This document shows positions 35,101 to 38,864 of a DNA stretch of 38,864 bases, piece after piece (positions within the stretch are counted from its first letter, which is position 1; every line of letters starts with the position of its first letter). This DNA is from Bacteroidales bacterium (lineage in GTDB: Bacteria > Bacteroidota > Bacteroidia > Bacteroidales > UBA10428), in NCBI GenBank assembly GCA_016936215.1, contig JAFGPL010000198.1:1-38864 (forward strand), given 5' to 3'. The notes under the pieces were generated by a model. That model ran no database searches. It saw nothing but the letters and a program-made list of their open reading frames with translations, and was not told where the DNA came from. Both the position numbers and the translations under genes were made by a program.

Positions 35101-38100
35101 TCTGACCATGCAATGAATGTATTCCATTCATTGCTTACGAGGTTTCCGTTACCAGTTTCAAAACCAAACGGGACCTTCCATTTCATTTTAGGGTACCAGA
35201 ACTTATTGATATTAAAATCAAAGCTGTTGGCATCAAATTCATCCAGGGAGGCATCATAAAGGGTAGCAACCATTTCTGCAGCCACTTTATCGCCGTTTTT
35301 AGCAGATATTTTAATCCGCCACTCTTCATCTTCGCCGGGCTGAAGCCTGTCCCTGAAGGTTTCAAAAGCGATATCAAGCTGTTTGTTGGTATAGGGCACC
35401 CGGATGGTTTCTGTATGGTTATGAATTCTGCCGTATTTGACAAAAACATAGTTGATGTGAACATTTCCCCTGTAGTCTTCTTTTATGGGGATTTCAAGTA
35501 TGTTCATTTCATTATCGGGCATCACCCATTTTTTTTCAAATAGTGTCTGGTCCTGTTCAAGTTCAAATAGAATAAAATTCTTTCCTGCAGCAGTGCCTGA
35601 TACAAGCTGTACTTTATCTCCCGGTTCGGCTGAGTTTTTAAGTAATGCAAACAAGTCTGCGGCAGGATAGGGCATTGATTTATCGTCTTTTGAATATAGT
35701 GTGAAGTATAAAGATTCTTCTACCGGCTCACCGAATTTATCAAGGGAAGTTATTTCAACAAGGTATTTGCCGGAAGGCCATGTTTTCAGGTTATTTAATA
35801 ACAGTTCGTTCGATTCGGCAGTATTGAATGTTGTTTTCAGCATAGTTTGTTCTTTCGGCCAGGTTGCGAAATTGTTTTCCTCCTGATACTGGTCATATGG
35901 CAACAGCTTATGAAATGTTTCTTCGGAATAGATAAACTTATCCGGTTTATCCCACAATCTTTCGCGGTAAGCCCGGGAAGGATTTGTAAGTTTATAGACA
36001 GCTATTGTACCTTTGGCGGGTTCGAATGTACCTTCGGGATTTGCAGTGGTAACTGTGAACTTATGGTTCTCTTTTTTATCTAACCATTCGGGTAAATTAG
36101 CAGAGATTATTAATGCATTGTAGCCCACCGAAACAGATTTGGAAGCTGAGTGTGTTTCACCGTTTATGTCGGTTACATCAGCCGTAACCGTATACCTGTA
36201 AACCGGTTTTGATTTTGCAGGGATAGAATAATCAGGAAGGGCGGTAAAGGTAATATCAAATTCACCTTTTTCATTGCTTTTAATTGTACCATTTACTATC
36301 TGCGTTTCATGTGCAGGCATATTCCTGTAATAGTAACTCCATGGTCTCCATTGCATATTTCTTATCACCCTGTACTTTACCTCGGCATTGTCTATTCCGG
36401 CTCCGGAAAATGCCTTTGCAAATCCGTTAATGGTGACTTTCTCTTTGATTTTATAGCTGCCCTTAATTTCGTTAAATACGACCTCGAATTTGGGACGCTT
36501 ATATTCTTCTACTGAGAAATATTTACTCCCGTTTTGATTCCGGACAGACATCATGCCGTTTCTTTTACCCTGCGGAACAACGAAACTGCCGCTAAAAGTC
36601 CCGAATTCGTTGGTTGTCACTGTAACAGAAGATACCAGTTGCTGATTCGCATCGTAAAAACCAACTGTGGAAGTACGACCTGCTATTATCCGGTTGGATT
36701 TTTTTTCATCGGTTTCAAGCATTATCCCTTTAAAATATAATGTCTGTCCCGGCCTGTAAATGCTCCTGTCGGTGAAAAAATAAGTTCGGGTATGGCTGAA
36801 GTATAATCCTGAATTTCTGTTAATATACTGAAACCTTGAGTCCCTGCGGCCAAAATCCCTTGTTAAAAGAGAATCGGAATTGTAAATGAGAGTCAACATT
36901 ATATGCGCCCCTTTTTCATCGGGAATTATTTTAAAATACCCTTCTATGTTAGAAAGGTAGCTTCCATATTCTTTCAGGATATTTGTACGTGTTCTGTAAT
37001 CGTAATGGCTTGTAATCGCACTTACCCGAACATTCTCAAGCGGGTTACCGGTTTTCCTGTGAAACAGGTAATATTCAACTTCGCCTTTTGAATTGGTACG
37101 GTTAATAAAGCTGATATCTGAAGCTGAAATAAACTGATAAACAACTGCATTGTTCTTGTAACTGAATTTTGAATTATTGCTGAATAGCATTACATAATTT
37201 CCGGCAGGCAACCCGGGCATAGCCAGTTCTGTTATATGGTTCCGGTAATCGTCTGCAGCCGGTATCCTGATTGCCATTTCCATAAATGGTTTAAATGAAA
37301 GGAAGGTATCTACCAGGTATTCGTTATAATTTCTGTAACGCGTATAGCGGCTATATTGATTACCCCTTGTAATAATGGTATCCATCTGGGGAAAGTTACT
37401 CAGGAATACTTTGATATAAACAGAGTCTGTATTTCGGTACTTTATACTTACAGGGAACGCATCTCCGGGAATTACAATTTTTTCGGCAGTAATTTCTAAA
37501 TTTTTTTGGGTAATAAGAGAAACAATAGCCTTGCAATTGTCTGCTGCAAACCGGTTTTTCCCGTTTCTTATAACCTTATTGCAAATTACCATTGCTTTTT
37601 TATAATCACCTGCATAAGTCTCTTCATTGTTTTCTGTATACTCTTCTGCCCTCAGGTACAGCGCCTCTGCCAGGTAACTTTCGGTTAAAGGAACAATTGT
37701 CTCATAAGATTTATATTGTTCCTTCAATTTCTCAAGGATTTTCACATACCTGTTTTTTAAATCCGGAACCCGGGAGTAATCGTAAATATACTTGAGGCGA
37801 AGCAGATCAATATCAACCAGGGCTTCAGGATTATTATCCGGGAGATGAAAACTGATCAAATCCTGGTAAAGTTTTACCACAAGATATTTATGATCGAGTG
37901 TGTCGGGGGTATTGAAACTGAAGTTGGCAAATTGCTTTGCGGGCAGCATTAATTTTTCGTTTTCCATATTAAACTGTTCCACAGGCTGGTTAATAGAAGA
38001 TTCTCCTGATCTAAAAAACTCGATTGCCCTGTAAATCAGGAAATCATAAAGCGTGGGCAGCTTAACCGGATTATCAGAAGGCCTTAATATTATTTCTTTG

Positions 38101-38675
38101 TAGGTGCTTTCAAGAGGTGATTTTTGAAGGAATTGGCTGTTTTCGAGTGATTTAAGATAATGTTCCCTTGATTTTTCAAGTATTTTATCGAGGTCCCAAG
38201 TATTCAGGTCATCCTGTTTATAATTGATTGTCTTACTGCGGTTATAATAGGTGTAGCGGTTTTGTTGAAAATACTGCCAGTACATTTCACCCAGCATTGA
38301 ATGCAATAGAGGAGTTACAGGGAAACTGAAATTTTTCAGTTCATTCTCAAACTGCACAATGCGTTTGGAATAATAGTTACCTTCAAAGGAATATTCAAAT
38401 TTTAGTTTAAAAATGAGCGATTTAATAATCTGGTCGGCATTTTTTTCGGCTACCGATATAGCAAAAACCGAATCAACAATTTTAAGAGCTGAACGCGGAA
38501 GACCGGTTCTTTCGAGTGAATCAATCTGTTTCCACAAGGCCTTAAAGTCTGATTCTGTGATTTTGTTCTCCTGCAGATAAAATTCTTTTTTAAAATGACT
38601 GATATTATTAAACAACGCCATGGCAGCAAAAGAAATAATCAGCGCGGGGATGGTGAAAATGTTTAGTGGTTTCAT
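32169..38675 (-). CDS. Very large alpha-2-macroglobulin-family protein with an embedded SusC-like module
   Basis: A 2168-residue periplasmic or surface protein. An N-terminal hydrophobic segment (LNIFTIPALIISFAAMALF) serves as signal or anchor. The first ~430 residues are helical and unassigned. MG2-type macroglobulin domains follow, with the hallmark FTDRSIYRPGQTLYFKGI at about 640. Residues about 1236-1340 are a carboxypeptidase-regulatory-like domain plus a SusC-type TonB-box/plug start (GTVKDADGNPLPGANI ... DELIVVGYGSMKKSDVTGSV). The A2M core resumes, and the thioester motif CMEQ is at C1619-Q1622 in EYPYECMEQTF; helical TED repeats and a C-terminal domain follow. Bacterial A2Ms trap proteases that cross the outer membrane. 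No penicillin-binding protein gene lies beside it in the window. Confidence 0.93.
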   Translation of the reverse strand: MKPLNIFTIPALIISFAAMALFNNISHFKKEFYLQENKITESDFKALWKQIDSLERTGLPRSALKIVDSVFAISVAEKNADQIIKSLIFKLKFEYSFEGNYYSKRIVQFENELKNFSFPVTPLLHSMLGEMYWQYFQQNRYTYYNRSKTINYKQDDLNTWDLDKILEKSREHYLKSLENSQFLQKSPLESTYKEIILRPSDNPVKLPTLYDFLIYRAIEFFRSGESSINQPVEQFNMENEKLMLPAKQFANFSFNTPDTLDHKYLVVKLYQDLISFHLPDNNPEALVDIDLLRLKYIYDYSRVPDLKNRYVKILEKLKEQYKSYETIVPLTESYLAEALYLRAEEYTENNEETYAGDYKKAMVICNKVIRNGKNRFAADNCKAIVSLITQKNLEITAEKIVIPGDAFPVSIKYRNTDSVYIKVFLSNFPQMDTIITRGNQYSRYTRYRNYNEYLVDTFLSFKPFMEMAIRIPAADDYRNHITELAMPGLPAGNYVMLFSNNSKFSYKNNAVVYQFISASDISFINRTNSKGEVEYYLFHRKTGNPLENVRVSAITSHYDYRTRTNILKEYGSYLSNIEGYFKIIPDEKGAHIMLTLIYNSDSLLTRDFGRRDSRFQYINRNSGLYFSHTRTYFFTDRSIYRPGQTLYFKGIMLETDEKKSNRIIAGRTSTVGFYDANQQLVSSVTVTTNEFGTFSGSFVVPQGKRNGMMSVRNQNGSKYFSVEEYKRPKFEVVFNEIKGSYKIKEKVTINGFAKAFSGAGIDNAEVKYRVIRNMQWRPWSYYYRNMPAHETQIVNGTIKSNEKGEFDITFTALPDYSIPAKSKPVYRYTVTADVTDINGETHSASKSVSVGYNALIISANLPEWLDKKENHKFTVTTANPEGTFEPAKGTIAVYKLTNPSRAYRERLWDKPDKFIYSEETFHKLLPYDQYQEENNFATWPKEQTMLKTTFNTAESNELLLNNLKTWPSGKYLVEITSLDKFGEPVEESLYFTLYSKDDKSMPYPAADLFALLKNSAEPGDKVQLVSGTAAGKNFILFELEQDQTLFEKKWVMPDNEMNILEIPIKEDYRGNVHINYVFVKYGRIHNHTETIRVPYTNKQLDIAFETFRDRLQPGEDEEWRIKISAKNGDKVAAEMVATLYDASLDEFDANSFDFNINKFWYPKMKWKVPFGFETGNGNLVSNEWNTFIAWSERQYPILNWYGFNYHYRPIFSTYYEIPEIKHGSIVVVSSKPSNSLEVSGTVKDADGNPLPGANITVVGTKSGTVADADGKFTLLCDEKEAVLQISFIGYLKESITVKGITVLDIRLTEDIHQLDELIVVGYGSMKKSDVTGSVSMMVSEKIEFAEEEMPMFFMEAESEIVIKRMEGISVFDSIQKSTHKELSQVKARTNFNETAFFFPNLKTNEKGEVIIQFKVPESLTKWKMLGFAHTHDLKYGHVQNELVTSKSLMVIPNLPRFFREEDKMVLSAKITNISEKKLSGSAQLALFDGLSMNPADDLMKNKTPIKEYTAEAGQSTVVSWEIEIPEGMQAITCRVVATAGNFSDGEEITVPVMSNRILVTETLPVWVKSGETRTFTLDKLVNNQSTTLKHERLTFEFTANPAWYAIQALPYMMEYPYECMEQTFSRFYSNSIASHIVNSAPKIKQVFDSWKNEKDAPALLSKLEQNQELKQILLEETPWVLQAKNESERKKRVALLFDLNRMSDELGRAVEKLKKGQYPSGGWPWFEGGHESRWITQHIVAGYGHLDKLGVTTIRKDREVFGMLRNAIRYIDQQALEEYRYIKHHQKDSDLSKNHLSYMAIHYLYCRSFFKDIALPPDAIEAVHFFKQQTETYWLKQSRYLQGMIALALYRDGRDKIPLQIIASLREFASHSDEFGMYWNERWGYFWYQAPVETQALMIELFGEVAKDTTAVDDMKLWLLKQKQTTDWKTTKATTEACYALLLQGTEWLAVENKTEIEIGSIKLNIKEMPEIKTEAGTGYFKKTWTGGEINNDMGKVTLSKKDPGVSWGGLYWQYFEKIEKITSHETPLKLNKKLFREIVNEKGRAIEPVEADTKLVIGDKVIVRIELRTDRPMEYVHMKDMRAACFEPVNVISRFKWQDRLGYYESTKDASVNFFFDWVPAGTYVFEYPLWVTHEGDFSNGITTIQCMYAPEFSAHSEGIRVTVESK

Positions 38676-38695
38676 GGTTAGTTAACTAAATTAAA

Positions 38696-38707
38696 GATAG
38701 TACTATC
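38696..38707. promoter_or_regulatory. Perfect 12-bp palindrome upstream of the alpha-2-macroglobulin gene
   Basis: GATAGTACTATC is a perfect palindrome 21 bp before the start codon. On the minus strand it overlaps TATCTTTA, one mismatch from the TAnnTTTG -7 consensus. It could be an operator, but no matching regulator is nearby and no second copy was seen. Confidence 0.3.
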
Positions 38708-38783
38708 AGTTCAAAAATGATACCAGTTTGTTGAAAGACAATATTTAAATCATTTACCCCTAATTTATATTTAAAATTCAATG

Positions 38784-38864
38784 TCGTTTAATTAAGACCA
38801 TTTATGTCCCTCTCCGGGAGAGGGTGCAGGGAGAGGATATAAAATAATAACCTTAATTAAACGA
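38784..38864. repeat. 81-bp element with perfect 13-bp terminal inverted repeats
   Basis: TCGTTTAATTAAG at the left is repeated as CTTAATTAAACGA at the right, which is the last base of the window. Inside lies the hairpin CCCTCTC-CGG-GAGAGGG (38808-38824) followed by GCAGGGAGAGG, a phrase seen in intergenic repeats of several phyla. The element may extend past the window edge. Confidence 0.6.

Overview
The window looks like a chromosomal segment of a member of the Bacteroidota, probably a Bacteroidales or Marinilabiliales relative. The evidence is low GC with A/T-rich spacers, a type IX secretion C-terminal sorting domain on a pectate lyase, a SusC-type N-terminal module, a YfiR/DUF4154 protein beside a TonB-dependent receptor, few Shine-Dalgarno sequences, and a TAnnTTTG-type -7 element before one gene. 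No rRNA, tRNA, CRISPR array or complete insertion sequence was recognised.

Layout. Positions 1-3078 (minus strand) carry housekeeping genes: tcdA-type tRNA t6A dehydratase, a TatD nuclease and gltX. A Mn-type superoxide dismutase follows on the plus strand. Positions 4454-11785 form one tight plus-strand operon: CheY, CheA, CheW, a YfiR-like periplasmic protein, a methyl-accepting chemotaxis protein and a TonB-dependent outer-membrane receptor. This block lies between two related nested inverted repeats and between the Mn-type SOD and a second, Fe-type SOD. No CheB, CheR or motility gene is present, so it reads as a trans-envelope sensory system whose output is unknown. Positions 12592-17717 (minus strand) hold a GT4 glycosyltransferase, a coiled-coil membrane protein, and a TolC-like plus adaptor pair that lacks its pump.

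Positions 17854-27472 combine carbohydrate degradation genes with scarred accessory DNA. The enzymes are a GH37 trehalase, a PL1 pectate lyase with type IX signal, a GH27 alpha-galactosidase-like enzyme and a GH43 arabinofuranosidase-like enzyme; together they suit pectin and its arabinan/galactan side chains, although no SusCD pair or regulator is present. Among them lie a 21-bp tandem repeat, a structured GC-richer stretch, a frameshifted HEPN gene, and a single-gene GNAT module bounded by large imperfect palindromes.

Positions 27473-31981 are a rearranged defence locus. A MITE-like repeat is followed by two convergent gene stumps joined head-on (LysE-family transporter and a paralogue of the gene at 22013-22438), then a two-gene unit of a 1018-residue adenine-specific methyltransferase and a 204-residue PD-(D/E)XK nuclease candidate. 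The rest (32169-38675, minus strand) is one 2168-residue alpha-2-macroglobulin-like protein with an intact CMEQ thioester motif and an embedded SusC-like N-terminal module. The window ends in an 81-bp element with perfect 13-bp inverted ends.

The best candidates for something undescribed are the CheYAW-YfiR-MCP-TonB receptor operon, the methyltransferase/nuclease pair, the A2M-SusC chimera, and the families of small inverted-repeat elements spread through the spacers. All functional calls come from reading motifs by eye; no database search was run.
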